In this document: positions 51,336 through 63,600 of the stretch, piece after piece
How positions within the stretch are numbered: the stretch's first letter is position 1
How the letters are laid out: every line of letters begins with the position of its first letter
DNA from: Linepithema humile
Taxonomy: Eukaryota > Arthropoda > Insecta > Hymenoptera > Formicidae
DNA length: 64,000 nucleotides
Assembly: GCF_040581485.1 (NCBI RefSeq)
Contig: NC_090134.1
Span: 1,302,001-1,366,000 of the forward strand
Direction of reading: 5' to 3'
Position numbers and translations under genes: made by a program
Notes under the pieces: generated by a model
What the model saw: only the letters and a program-made list of their open reading frames with translations
The model's database searches: none
Told to the model about the DNA's origin: nothing

Positions 51336-53671
51336 ATCTACGCGTTAATGCGCGTTCGTCCGAGCGATCGAGCGTGAAGGTGTTCAATCGAGCGGCCGTG
51401 AACGGCCAGAAGCATCGCCGATGAACAATATCAAATTTATTCCTACAGTTAATTTATTCGACACGTCTCGCGAGAAGAAGCGCGATAAGCGTCTCCCAGC
51501 GATTTCCTCGCGATTAATTCGCGATTATTCGGTCGGTTGTTTATTTCTGTCCCCCCCCCCCCTCCCCCCGTTTCTCTCGCACGACCAGCAGCAGTAGTTT
51601 GCAGTTTGCTCCGAGTTTCAGCTAAGATAGCCATGAAATTAATTGCCCAAGGCAGCGCTTAGGAGTCTCGGGCGGCTACTTCGACCGGGCAATAGCTCGT
51701 TAATCCACCATTGATCTAAGTAAACCCGCCGCGAAGTTCCGAGAAACTGGGCGCGCGCACGCATTTAAATTCGCATTCGCCAAAGTCCTCAGCTTTTTGC
51801 CGCATTTTAAGACGCGCTTCGAAATACATTTCTCTCTCTCTCTCTCTCTCGGCTATCGGAAGAACTTCTCACCGCGGAGCGGAGCGAAATCGAGCGAGAA
51901 ACGCATCGCGCGAATCGCTTCGTGAATGCACAACGAGGGTGAAGAAAAGAGAAGGAGTTATGAAGGATGCGTTTCCTTTCCTGTCAAACTCGACAACCCG
52001 ACTCGATTCCAACGCGACGGTTGAAACAACTACCGCCTCACCGGAAACGGGAAGCATCCGTGCACAGCAACAGGCGGCGACGAATCGTGCCAGAGATTCG
52101 GTGCGATGTGCGTCTGTGTGCGCGCGCGGGCGGTCGTTTCGTTGCTCTTTTTGCGCGGCACCGGCGTGACCCGGCGCGACATCATGAAGTACATTACGCT
52201 CGATGTCGTCGTATCCTACTATCCGGTGTCGTGTTGCGCGCGCGCGCGAGAATTCACTTCCCTCGGTGCTCCATCTTGAGCCGACGTGCGAAAATTCTTC
52301 GCGCGTCGCGGCGAAAGAAACATTTCCCGTTTTCGGGACGAGACGGGCGATACGTTACAGCGGGACGCGCAAAGCAGTAATTTATCTTGCCTGGGTCTGC
52401 GTTGCTTCCGTGCGTCGTAAATTAAGCCGATGATACACGCGTGCAGTGGCAGAGCTGCGCGCGAGTCGTCGCGTTCGATGACAAAATATACGCGTGCGAC
52501 TTAATAACGAATGATGAAGTCGCTCGTTACTTCAAACATTGATTGTCGCCGGGTGGATTATCGTGCCGTTCCATTAGTCCTGTGCAAGGGGCCGCGCTGT
52601 CGTCCGCGGCGTACGCCACGCCGCGTACCGATGCATGCGTATGAAAGCAGATGTGCGCATTCAATGCGATGGAATTCGTCGCGTCCCGAAATCGGAATGC
52701 ACACGCACGCGAACGCCGGCATGTCCTCTTTGTCCGCCTCCGCCGCGCATTCCGCACACGCGTTTACGCATTCCATATTACAACGCACGTTCTCCCTTTA
52801 AAAGACTCGAATTCAAACCCCACGATATAAATATCACGGCTGGCGCTTCGCAACCAAAGAGGATCCCACGTTCATTTGAAGACCACGATGTCTCGAGCCG
52901 GGAGAAGCGGTGAAGGGCGAATCTAAACGGCACGTCGCGGGGGAAAACGAGAGCAGGAAATAAGGGAAGCTTCACAGGACTTGGAGGAAACTCAGACGGT
53001 GAAAGCAAACGCGGTCGATCGGCCAACGGAAGAGCGAGAGAGAGAGCGAGAGAGAGAGGGAGAGATGGTTCGCGGAGACGAGGATGGAATCAGACCCGGC
53101 GGCAGTCGGAGGACGCGGTAGGGTCGTTCGAGGCCGGAGAGTGAAAGGGAGGGATGTTTTAGGGCCGGTCGATACAGCCGAAAGTCCAGAGAGAGAGCGG
53201 GCCGAGTGGCGCGAAAATTCGTGCGGATGAGAGTATATCGTCGCGCGGCGGGTCTAAGCGGAGAGAAACTGAGAGAGGCTCGATCGAGAGGGTGGTTTTC
53301 ACCACCTTCTGTCTCGACTTCCCTCTTGCCCGCCGTTTACTCTCTCTCGTGCGCCGCGCCTCGTAACTCCATGCTCTTTGTGGATCTAGAGAGTCTCGTG
53401 TTTCGTTGTTCTCGTCCTCGTCGTCCCGGTCCGCCTCGCTCGCTCCCGCGATTGCAGCAGTGACTAACGTGTTCACCCGAGATCCGCAAACAATACGTAA
53501 TGGGAGCGTTAATTATTTGAGCAAAAATTTCGACCGTAGCCTCGTTAACGAGGCACTCGGCCGAGCTGAAAGCGGATTTTGTTTTATTTCTCGACCGCCG
53601 GCAAATTATTTCGTTTCCTCAAGGCAAACCAAACGGACGCGAGCACGCGATTGTCATTGAACAAAGAACCG

Positions 53672-53712
53672 CCGACCGACCGACCGACTGACTGACTGAC
53701 TGACTGACTGAC
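53672..53712. repeat. Compound (CGAC)n-(TGAC)n microsatellite
   Basis: CGAC units pass into TGAC units by a single C-to-T change, which is then repeated to the end. Located in intron 2. Confidence 0.93.
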
Positions 53713-53999
53713 AAAATAGTCTGTCCGTCGAAATAATGAATCGCCGTACCATGCTGGAATTTATTACGCCTGTTGTTGTCGCGATGGAAATTTATTCGCG
53801 TTATAACGCGATATAACGTGTAACGCGATGTATGATTCCGATCCTCAATTTCTTCCTAAAATTTTTATCGTTTCGTGCGGATGATCGATCGTTTCATTGG
53901 ACAACCGAGGAATGTTTTTCTCCGTAAAAAAATTGTGCTACTTTTCTTGTGCACTTTTTTTACTACGATTCGATTTTCACCGCGTTGCCTATGCGTTTT

Positions 54000-54610
54000 G
54001 TTACATGGCTTGTTTGCGAATATATTCATTCGCATTACCAATATTCGTCTAATCAATTTTTATGTAATTGATGATTTTGATTTATTGTAAAATCAACTAC
54101 GAAATATGTTTTCAACGAAGTATTGCAATTAGTGCGATGCTTTTCACAAGCAGGCTGTTCGTCTATCTTTATGTTTCAACGCATAAAAGATGTATATTAA
54201 TTGTTACAGATATTTTTATGTGATATTTGTGCATTCGTTCTCTCGTGAAAGGGAGCGAGTTAAAATAGCCCAGTCATTATTGCAACTCATAATTAGCTCT
54301 AATGCGATGGTAATTGATGACCAGCTATTTTAACCCGCTCGTTTTCACGAGAACGAGTTAACAAACATTAAATGGAAACATTTAATATTTGTGTGAAAAT
54401 TTGATTCAACATCTGTGAAAATTAATATGCATATTTATGCGTAGGAATATATACATTAAAGATAGGCGAACAACCAGCTTGAAGAGCATCACTAATTGCA
54501 ACGATTCATTGAAAACGCATTTTACAATTACATTAACGATAAAAAGGCGATTTATGCATTATTCAATGTAATGATTACACCAGATCGAATAACAAACATT
54601 GCTGCAAATA
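54000..54610. repeat. Long imperfect inverted repeat (foldback element)
   Basis: The core arms run about 54084-54290 and 54308-54528. Matching pieces from outside in are TTGTAAAAT, TTGCAATTAGTG, GTTCGYCTATCTTTA, ACGCATAAA, ATATTAATT, CTCGTGAAA, GAGCGRGTTAA and AAAATAGC. Weaker matching continues outward to about 54000 and 54610. The right arm has about 26 extra bases inside. Differences between arms favour neither strand, which fits a decayed foldback transposon better than a selected RNA hairpin. No open frame or clear target duplication is seen. Confidence 0.75.
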
Positions 54611-56426
54611 AAGCGATATCTTACTTTATTCTATGAATGAAATGCGAGAGTTTAAGGAATTTTTTTATAATATGTAGCGCACACAATACATTAATCGATA
54701 TCGATGCTTCGTACGATATAATTTTATGTCACGACTTGCGAGGAATTTCGCGTCGCCCGAGGCTCTGTGGCAGATTGATTATATTTCAGAAATATCCGCG
54801 TCGGCTAATAATGTAAACGTAAGCCTACAGAGAAGTCTTTTTCCATTTATAGCGATCTCTTTCTCTATCGACCGTATTATGTGCACCGCGACTGTCGGCC
54901 ATCGAAAATTCGCGCAACGCGCCGTGATAATCCGATTTCGTGCGGACCGATGCTCGCGCGATTTCGACTAATTATTGTCTGCGTTAATTAAAACGTGTCG
55001 CGTACACGAATATTAGGATCCATTAATGTAATGCGCCGCGTGTTTCGAACGAGCGAGAAGCGGCGCGCCGGATGTTATTAATTTTAATTAACGATCTAAT
55101 TAAAATGATTCCTCCGTGAGAGAGCAACCTCTTCGAAACGAAACACCATCGTTCTTTCAAACTTCCGCTATTTTGCTTTTATCAGGATATCTTAGGATCG
55201 CACGGAATAGAAAATTACTCGCGAACATATAAGCGCATTTGCGAATTTATTCCTGTTTTATGAAATACGAAATATATATATTTTAGTATTTTTAGATTAT
55301 TATTCAGTGTATTATGCATATGGGTCGTGCGAATAAAACATGAACCGCGCGAGCGCCATTGATATTAAAATAACACGGCAAAAGAATGTTGGTGCGCGTT
55401 TTATTTCGACGACCCACATATTTTGTAACAATTGTCGCGCAGAAATAGTGAAATTTACAAGCAGAACGTTATCTATGCGAGGGAATTGCCGCGTGTCTTG
55501 GTGATTTACACCCGTTTCGCTAATCGCGCGTCCTCTATCGCGAAATATCACGGTCCGCCGAGTTTCAAACTAAAGCGAGAAATACGCGCGCGTCGGTTAG
55601 CCAGCGGATGCGAAACGGGAGAAAATGCGGTGCGCATTATGCGCGTGCACGTAGCGAGCATTCTGCGCGAGCTATAGCGTTTTACTTTTTAATTAGGCGC
55701 GCGCGCGGCGCAATTCCAGCCATTTCCCCGCTTCGCTCCCGATCGTGCCGCGTTATGCAAAATTCTGTTTATCTCGTTATATCGCGCTTGGCAGTCGCGC
55801 GACAACGAATCGCGCCGACGGCGACGTGGAGAGTCGTTGTCGCGTAATTCCGGCCACTTAGTCTTACGGCGCTTTTCGCCCCGTCACGCGTAACAATTAA
55901 CGCCCATGCTCTCCGCTACTCTATTGCTTTCGCGACCGCGAAGCTCGTAAATTTTCGCGAGCGCGTGTGGCGCGTCGTTAAGAAAATTTTGCAGGAAACT
56001 TTCGGCAATTTCGTAAATTTATCGCCGGTATCGGGATTTGTAATTGTTGCACCGGTATTTTCTTCTAATGCGGAATCTTAAATCGCATTACATTTCGGGG
56101 ATGCGCTTTTAGCGCCTTGCCTTTGATTAATTTGTTTCGATGGACAATTGTCGTGCAATTTTTCCTCAGTCATAAATAAAACGTCCGCGCGAGTGATAAT
56201 TCAATAAGCGGGTGCCGCTCGCTCGGATCCACCGACAATGCAACGCGAAACTTGCACCGCGTGAGTTTCCATTTTCAGCGTCCCGCGCTGTTGTCGCGAT
56301 TCCGCGGCCCCTTATTGTCCGGGAATGCCGCGTTTTTTTTGTATGATAAATTTATCGTCGCCATACGTCAGCTCTCGCGAGCGCCGGACTTGCGGGCGGG
56401 CGTATGGAGCCGCGGGTAGCCGCCGC

Positions 56427-56569
56427 CTGACTAGCTCGTCCACTTATCTACTGTGCCCTTTATTTCAGCCGCAAGTGACAAATAACGTCGGCGTGTATAT
56501 CTCCGTTTTTAATCGGGTCCGCCATAAATCCGGCATAACCGCGATTTTTGCCACGAATATTACCCGGCG
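56427..56569 (+). other. Duplicate splice-acceptor region and possible cassette exon
   Basis: The run from about 56412 to the AG at 56467-56468 closely resembles the real exon 3 acceptor region ending at 56918. Both share CACTTATCTACTG followed by a pyrimidine tract and CAG. Behind the upstream AG an open segment 56469-56569 ends at a plausible donor (G|GTGAGC). At 101 bases it would shift the frame between the phase-0 exons, so inclusion would truncate the protein. The peptide (PQVTNNVGVYISVFNR...) is not recognised. Confidence 0.3.
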
Positions 56570-56918
56570 GTGAGCAAAAACTGGAGCAGTCGCTCTCTGG
56601 CAGGCTACAAATTTGCGAATTATTCGAAATATTCGATAGCGCGGGACAGGCAGGTGTGCGCGTATTATTAGCGCCGCGCACCGATCGCGTATAATTCGCG
56701 AAATGATATTTGCCCGTTGTCGCGACCTTTGATCTTTTTCAGCGTCAAAACCACCCTATTGTTTCGCACGATTCTATTGTTTTTCTGCTGTTTTTTTTTT
56801 TTTTTTTCCTCTTTTGTCGTGTACAGAGCGCGCAGTTATTCCGCGCACACCGCGAAGTTCGCGTGTAGCTCGCGGCTGACCAGGCCGGTCACTTATCTAC
56901 TGCGTTCTTTTGTTCCAG

Positions 56919-57006
56919 GCGAAATTGGAAACGAAAGCACTGAAAGCGAAGAGACCGGGATTCACGGACGAGCGGTACAACGAGACCAGTTATTACGTGG
57001 AGCACG
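56919..57006 (+). CDS. RPUSD2: Third coding exon, start of the conserved RPUSD2/RluA-like region
   Basis: The exon carries 29 codons plus one base. The acceptor is CTTTTGTTCCAG (AG at 56917-56918) and the donor is G|GTTAGT at 57007; phase is 0 in and 1 out. After a Lys-rich start the peptide reads RPGFTDERYNETSYYVEHG. The E-T-S-Y-Y-[FV]-E-x-G block is the family signature just before the L-R-K-V-x-P-Y-Y-F segment of RPUSD2-type pseudouridine synthases, where an intron here splits the Gly codon. The family isomerises uridine to pseudouridine in RNA: Pus8/Pus9 at tRNA position 32, and RPUSD2 in mRNA. The next exon, expected to begin L-R-K-V, is not found before 64000, so the catalytic Asp (H-R-L-D) and the rest of the domain are off-window. 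Confidence 0.88.
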
Positions 57007-58092
57007 GTTAGTATCTATATTAGACGTTTCAAATTTAAGCCGGTCGCGGCTCCAAGGCCGCCGGTTGCGCTTAATGCGACGGATTAACGCCGTCGCTCGC
57101 CGCGATCGCCGCTTTCAACTACGGCTTGAGAGATTGCGAGAAGTTATTCGCGCGGTATTTGTCTGCCGCTTTAGAAATATTGAGCGAGCGATAGCTGTCG
57201 AGGGAGTAAATAGCCACGAATAACATTTTTCCGACGCCACACGAGGGAGAAAATTGCGCAAAAATGCGCGCGCCGCGGTGGTGTTGTAAGCCGGCCTTAA
57301 ACGGGATCAGTTAATTTTCAACAGTGTTAGACTTACACTCGTGCGCGCGAGTACACCAGCCACGAGTCAAGTAATCATGGATAATCCGCTGGATAAATAC
57401 AACCGGCGCAATAATCCGCCGACCTTCCTCGCTCTCTCGTCTTCTCTCTTGCCGACAGCACGAAGCCGCTTCTCGCGTGCACGAAGTGGAGGATGAGATA
57501 GATTGAAAACTATGGCGCAACAGATTTTACGAGGCACCGGCCGTATTTCCCTGATCATTGATTTCCAATTTCTCCATTATTTTCGAATTTCGGCGCAATT
57601 GAAATAAGCGCAATTCCGACTAGAATTTACGTCCGGCCAGCCTGTTATCGCATAAGTATAGTCCTAATCAGGTGTTCCGAAGTAACGTATATCTGATAAG
57701 GTCTTAATGAGGATTGAATAAGAAAAACCTTGATGCGGTTAAATTTTCCGATACAAAATTGCGCTAGTGGCGTTTACAAGCTACGTTTACTGTTATGATG
57801 GTCGCGGTTGCAGTGATATGTAATATTGTGTGCATTTTCTGATATATCATATTACAGCTGACATGTTGGCTGCGTATTTGACAGTACATAAATCACCAAA
57901 CAAGAGCCTCTGTTTATTATATTAGAAATAATGTATCGATTTTAAATATTCTTTTTTTATAATAACAGCATTCTTTATATAGTTTAATAAACTATCGATA
58001 TACTATTTGCTTTTTGTAAATCTAGGACTTTTTTTCAATGTTCTGCGTAATCCTGAGCCAGAACTTGATAAAGATTTAGTGACACATACATA

Positions 58093-58337
58093 TTCTGATA
58101 AGAACCTAATGAGGAATGTTTAGTAAGGACCTAACGAGAAATGACCAGTAGGATCCTGCGAGGAGCGCTCAGCGAAGTTGCGAAGAAGGACCTAGTAAGG
58201 ACCTGATAAGAAACGTCTAGTAAGGTCTCGATTATTGTACCGCGTCACATGATTTATTAGGATCTGATAAGTAATCTGATTAGGACGCGATCAGATACCT
58301 TGTCGGAATTGTGGTCAATCTGATCAGGACCTTATCA
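58093..58337. repeat. Decayed ~24-bp tandem repeat with TGATAA sites
   Basis: Successive units resemble CTGATAAGGACCTAATGAGG plus a short AATG-like tail, for example at 58095-58118, 58119-58143 and 58196-58216, with heavy drift and some shuffling. A solitary unit sits upstream at 57692-57714, and an inverted one at about 58317-58337. TGATAA occurs at 57694, 58066, 58096, 58204 and 58265, with TTATCA at 58332. It is either an old minisatellite or a homotypic GATA-factor site cluster. Confidence 0.5.
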
Positions 58338-59310
58338 AAACCGAGGGTAAATTTGTAGTCGGGATGCCGATCAACAAGCAGTTGATAACGCTGATATTGC
58401 CGATTTCCACCGCAGCGACGTGCAACCTTAAAATAATATTTCTAAAATAATATCTTACGCTTCTGCGACCTTTAGCCTCGCGAATTATGCACTGTACAAT
58501 AATGTAGCAGGTCCTGACATCTCCTTGTCGTATCTAAAGTTCAAATCGAATGACAGAAAGAGACGCTTATCTTAATCTTTCCGGCCGTGCAAAGCTGTCC
58601 CGTCATTGAGAGGGAGATCTTCAAAAAGACCGCGGGCGGCGATAGCGTATTATATATATTCGCTGCGTGCGCTGTTACGATACCCTTTGTACGAGCGGTT
58701 GTATATTTCTTTGTGGGAATAAAACTGTCGTGTCACGTATAAACTCGCGCGGAACTCCAGCGCGTGGGACGTATTACTCGCGTGGCAGTTAAGTCAATAT
58801 ATTTCGACGTTGAACTCCGGCCGGTTTATCGTGTGCCAATATACACGTCCTGCAATCCGGAGTATCCGGAGTATCGGGAGACGCAGCCTCTCCATATTCT
58901 CGCTTCGCATCGCCGGCATTGATGCGAATCGTGTGACGGGCGGGCCGGCAGACGCCGGAGCGCATTATCACCCGGCGGGCGTAGTCGCGTCCGCGATAGC
59001 GCGGACGGTGCGTCGCGAATGCGAGGAGAGGAAGACGGGAATGCGAAAGCGTGCGTTGTGGAAATGGAAAAGCGGCTGGAGGAATAATTAAATTATCCCG
59101 TTTCGACGGGGACGGACTTATATCGGTTCATCGTGTGCCAACACGCACGATCCGATAATCGATTGCGAATACGCCGTAGACGTCGCCATTTGCACTATCG
59201 CGACGGCGCTTTTTTTTTTCAGCTCGCTTTTGTTTCAAGGCCCGTCGTTTTAGAGAAGAATTTAACGATCTCGCGTTCGTGGCCGATCGAATATGTGTTC
59301 GTCGTCGCAG

Positions 59311-59331
59311 TGACGTCAACGTCAACGTCAT
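59311..59331. promoter_or_regulatory. CRE-like site cluster
   Basis: A perfect palindromic TGACGTCA at 59311-59318 is followed by two further CGTCA half sites to about 59331. This is the consensus of CREB/ATF bZIP proteins. Intronic and short, so chance cannot be excluded in CpG-rich DNA. Confidence 0.3.
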
Positions 59332-60330
59332 CGAGAAATTCTTACGATACGGACAGTTTTTTTTTTTTTTTGTAAAAAATCATTACATTTTATCGTTCAA
59401 TTATCTTTTTACCGCGCCGGGATAATTATTAGACCGAAAGACGGTACGGTGTAATTTTAGCACTTCTATCTTAGGGAGTCCCCTGTGCGTCGTGCAGACC
59501 GCGATACGGCATACGATTAACTTTTCAGCGGTTCGAGCGTGTCTTTTTCGTCGGGCCGTTGGTGCGATTAAAATGCGTTTTTCAGCGCGAGAAGAAAAGC
59601 CGGCGTTCCGCTCGCGCGGGAACGATCGGCGGTGGGGCTCGGCATTGTTGGATCGAGCGATACGAGCGAGGTGCGCGCCGACGTGGGCTCATTATCGCGA
59701 GTTACGGTTGCCGTTCGCGATAAGCGCCGTTCGCGCGCACGGTGTGCACGGCTAACAGAGAGAACGGAGACGAGGAGGAAGCCGCGGCGGGAATACGGAA
59801 TTGCCGCCGTCGGCGGAAGACGCGCGAAGAAAGGCCTGACGGGAGAGCGAGGGTGGAGGGGAGGGGGGCGAGAGGAGGGGCCGATATGGGTGCCCGGGGG
59901 ATGGTTACAGAGACGCGAGAAAGGGATCGATCGATCGGATATTTAGACGGGCGAATAGCAATATATCGACAACCGATATCTGCTCCACATTCGAATAATA
60001 GAGCCGCGCGGGCGACGCGCGCCGGGCATCTCTCGCTCTCACGGCGAAACAAAGACCTATTAATGCCACTCAGAAGACAGACAGCTGCACGTACGTTCTC
60101 CGAGTTACGCCTCCGCCCCCCCTCCCCCCTCCTGTCTCCTCGTGCATCTTGCGGCCCTTAAATGCACTGCGCTTGATCGAACCCGAAGACATCGTGGGAC
60201 GCTTTAGGTAGTATATTCGCGGAGCGCAAACTCGTTGCGAGAATTAAGGACGGCGCATTGTCCGGACTAGGTCAAAAGGATTGCTCCTCCGAATTGAGCA
60301 ATCATTTTTCGCTTCTCCTTCTGTTTTTAA

Positions 60331-60365
60331 AAGAAAAAAAAAAGAAAAAAAAAAGAAAAAAAAAA
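60331..60365. repeat. A-rich run with regular G
   Basis: Runs of about ten A separated by single G. A plain 20-base poly-A is at 63684-63703. These could be retroposon tails, but no attached element was recognised. Confidence 0.85.
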
Positions 60366-60664
60366 CGCCAGCGGCGTTTATTCCTAAAAAAATATCTGGC
60401 GTGACAAAAAGTTTGTGAAACAGCCTAGTGATGTTATTTGAAGATCGAAACCACGGGTGTCCGTAACACAATTCCGTAATCGTTTTCGAGGGTCTCATTC
60501 GGCGAAATGACGGCCTAAACCGTTCCGACGGCGATGGAACACGCGTCGTAACGCCGCGAATGTCGGATTTGCGAGCGCTGAAATCCGAAACGTCGGCTTA
60601 ACGTCGCGCGCGCCGTAGACGGTGGGACCTCCGCCATCTGCGATCAGCTACTCCGGATCGGTGC

Positions 60665-60699
60665 ACGCGCGCGCGCGCGCGCGCGCACACACACACACA
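60665..60699. repeat. Compound (GC)n-(AC)n microsatellite
   Basis: About ten GC units pass directly into AC units. The alternating purine-pyrimidine run is of the type able to form Z-DNA. Confidence 0.93.
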
Positions 60700-63600
60700 T
60701 GAGCACACACGACCATACGAAGGACGAAGACCCGTTTCTACGTGATTCAAATCTAAAAACGACCGGAGTCGAGAAACCCCGGTGTACGTTATCAAGCCGA
60801 GAGATCCTGGGTCTTTCGGTAATTCGACTGCGGCTAACCAGCCCTCCTTCTCACCCCTCGTCCACATCACTTTTTTTCCCATGAAGTTTTAAAATTACAT
60901 TTATTCACGACGAATATCTGGAGCGACCTAAAAGAACGATTTGGATGGTTGAATATTTAATGATGCGAAAGATATCGTCCGTGTTTTTTTTTTTTTTAAA
61001 TTATTTTTATCTTTTAAATAAATTTATAAACGGCCGTGGATTCGAAACTTTCGACAAAGGAGCGATCATTATTTCTCATACGACGGGAAGTACTCGCGAG
61101 ATATCGAGCGTCCTCTTCGCGTCGCGATCTGCCAGCGATGCACCGCTCTAATTGGCCGCGAGAACACTCCTCGCGGCTTTCATCCCGCCCCGAAGACAAG
61201 TCTTGGCACTCGACGGCGTTCTTCACGAAGGCAGAAGAATATGTTGGCAACCCACCGCAAGTGCGGAAACACGAGCTCTTTCGACGCCCATCTGCCGGAA
61301 GTTCTCGTGCGATTTTCTGGGCGTTCTGTCTGGCAGAGGATGGCTCTGGAGACTCACGGGTTAGAATATGGCCAATGCGTGACACGTGACGTGTCTTGTG
61401 GCTAGAGTTGACTTGGCTACATTCGAGATACTAACGACAGCGGATCGCGAGCCTTTTATTTGGAATTCAATTTCCTTCAATCAAAATTTTATTTCGCTAT
61501 TAAGTTGTCACAATTAAATATTTTAAATATATTGCGTTACTCTCTAAGGACGTCCTCTGTTATACATTTATTCGTTGATCGTACGGCGAAAAAAGTGAGA
61601 TATTTATCCGCTCGTCTCTTCAATTTACTTTCGCAATATTGGATTTCGATGTCGCATCGCACGATATGAGAGAATTCGATGTCGGATATCGGAAATTAAC
61701 ACGAGCGAAGCTCGACTGAATCGCTTAATTGGTTAATTAACGAGGTAGCAGAAGTGGAATCGCAAAGTGTAGCCGAGAGGACGCATGTCGTCGTGGCGCA
61801 ACGAAGCGGCACGAGGGACATCAACGGCGCGCGACGCGAATGCCACATCTCGAGATTCCGTAGCTCGCGATGCTGTAATATACTCGGGTGAAGATAGTGA
61901 CTGTAATAGAAGTCACGCCACAAGCCACCGCCGTCGATACGCGAGATATAGGACTATAAGTTCGCCCGGTGTTTTACGAGCCTGTCAACTTTGATGCCAG
62001 CAAACTTCCCCGATCGTGGGAAAAATAAGAAAAGGAGGAAATGAAATGTATACGTTATCTGTAGCAACAAATTTCTCTGTCCTGCATTACACGCACTGCC
62101 GAGAATTGAATTATAGAATATATCAACGTAAACCCGGAGATTTATCCCGTTCGGGATAAAAAGGAAGAAAAATCGATCGTCTTACGAGGGAAAAATTTCT
62201 TGCGGCTTGTCGCATCGTTGACGACCTAATTCATATTCCTGACGGCGAGCCCCCTCTTGTTTCGCATATTTAATTCACGACGTGTAGAACCAACAAAAAC
62301 AACGTGTGCGTGACGAAGAATTCGTCTAACTTTGCGACCATATGGCTTGTGTTGGTTCGCAGTTCGTGTAGTTCGTGTTTCATCCTGTACTTAGCGGAGG
62401 ACAAACAGATCGTGTGCGCGATATACTGAACATCGGTCTAGAGTAGATCCCGTACGTCGCCTGACTAAGTCCGACGACGAGCTACTTGCCGTAATGACTC
62501 TCCCGCTCATGAATCCGTTACGCGGCATTATTATTAGATCGGCGTGTACCGTGCTTTAAACGGCGGATTTGGAACGCGCGGACGAATTAAATGCGTGGAC
62601 GAATATAGCGCGAGCGTGTGAAAAAAAACGGTCGTTATTCCGCACGGCTGGCACTTTGAAATGTAGTGTGAGCTTCGCACACTCAGCAATAGTAGTACGT
62701 AATGGCTGAACGTTGAGAGTTTTGCGATGTAAAAATGGCAATTGACGCGCTTTTTGATTAACCCGAGTACAGACGTGCGCGTATAAAAGCGCTAACGATA
62801 CACCGTATTTTACACGCCACTTTCGTGTGTCGATTCTCGTGATACATTGCGTAACGCGAAATTTTTTATCGGCAAAAATAGATACACACACTTGTTTATT
62901 ATGGCGGAAGCGTTATGCGAAATTGTTTGGAAGATAAAAAGGCTCGTCGCTGGTACATAACGGTACATAACTCCTGCGTGTGAGTAGTAACGCTCGACCA
63001 GTGGTCAGCCCTTGCCGTAGAAAATTTTGTGCATTGCGATCAAATTGAAGTATATTGTTTAGCATTGTGCAGAAAAGTTTTGATGAAAATTTTCTTTTAC
63101 AGTCATATGTTATGACGATTCATAAATAAAAATGAGCGTAACAAATTAATTTTTACTCTTGAGATTTAATTTGTAAGACAAATTTTGATTCTCAACAATT
63201 TAAATAAGGTTTAAAAAAAGTTAAAAAATATACGTATCAAATAAACTAAAGCCGTAATCTTAATGAAATAATTATGATTACAATTGCATATCAGTTATTA
63301 GCGTTATAAATGTAAATCTCGTTCCTGCCGTCGCGGGAAACAAGCAGCTGCGATTAATTTTTACAATGCCTCATTATCCGGTTCTGACGATCATAAATCC
63401 TCTCTGTATCTTAGCGTCTTACACACCGCACAGTCCACATTCACTCGTCTAATCTTATCTCCGTGCGAATTATATACGCCCGCCTGCAGACGGTAACACA
63501 AGCCTCGAATTTACTGGCTAACGTCGGCGAGAATATCGAGATTACGCGAAATTCGCGTGCGGTGCGATGATCCGCGGAACAACACGCCGAGCATCGTGTG

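Larger units (their letters stand above)
50405..56918 (+). other. Intron 2 of the RPUSD2-like gene (6,514 bp)
   Basis: Bounded by GTAAGC and TTCCAG, phase 0. It contains a C run (51550-51567), the CGAC/TGAC tetranucleotide repeat, the large inverted repeat around 54.3 kb and a duplicated acceptor region near its 3' end. GC-rich first half (to about 53.7 kb), AT-rich centre, GC-rich end. No independent gene is supported. Confidence 0.8.

Noticed and set aside
57120..57170. Possible next exon of the pseudouridine synthase (reading L-R-E-V-I-R-A-V-F)
   Set aside because: Only a loose likeness to L-R-K-V-x-P-Y-Y-F, no acceptor directly before it, and the expected downstream motif is missing.
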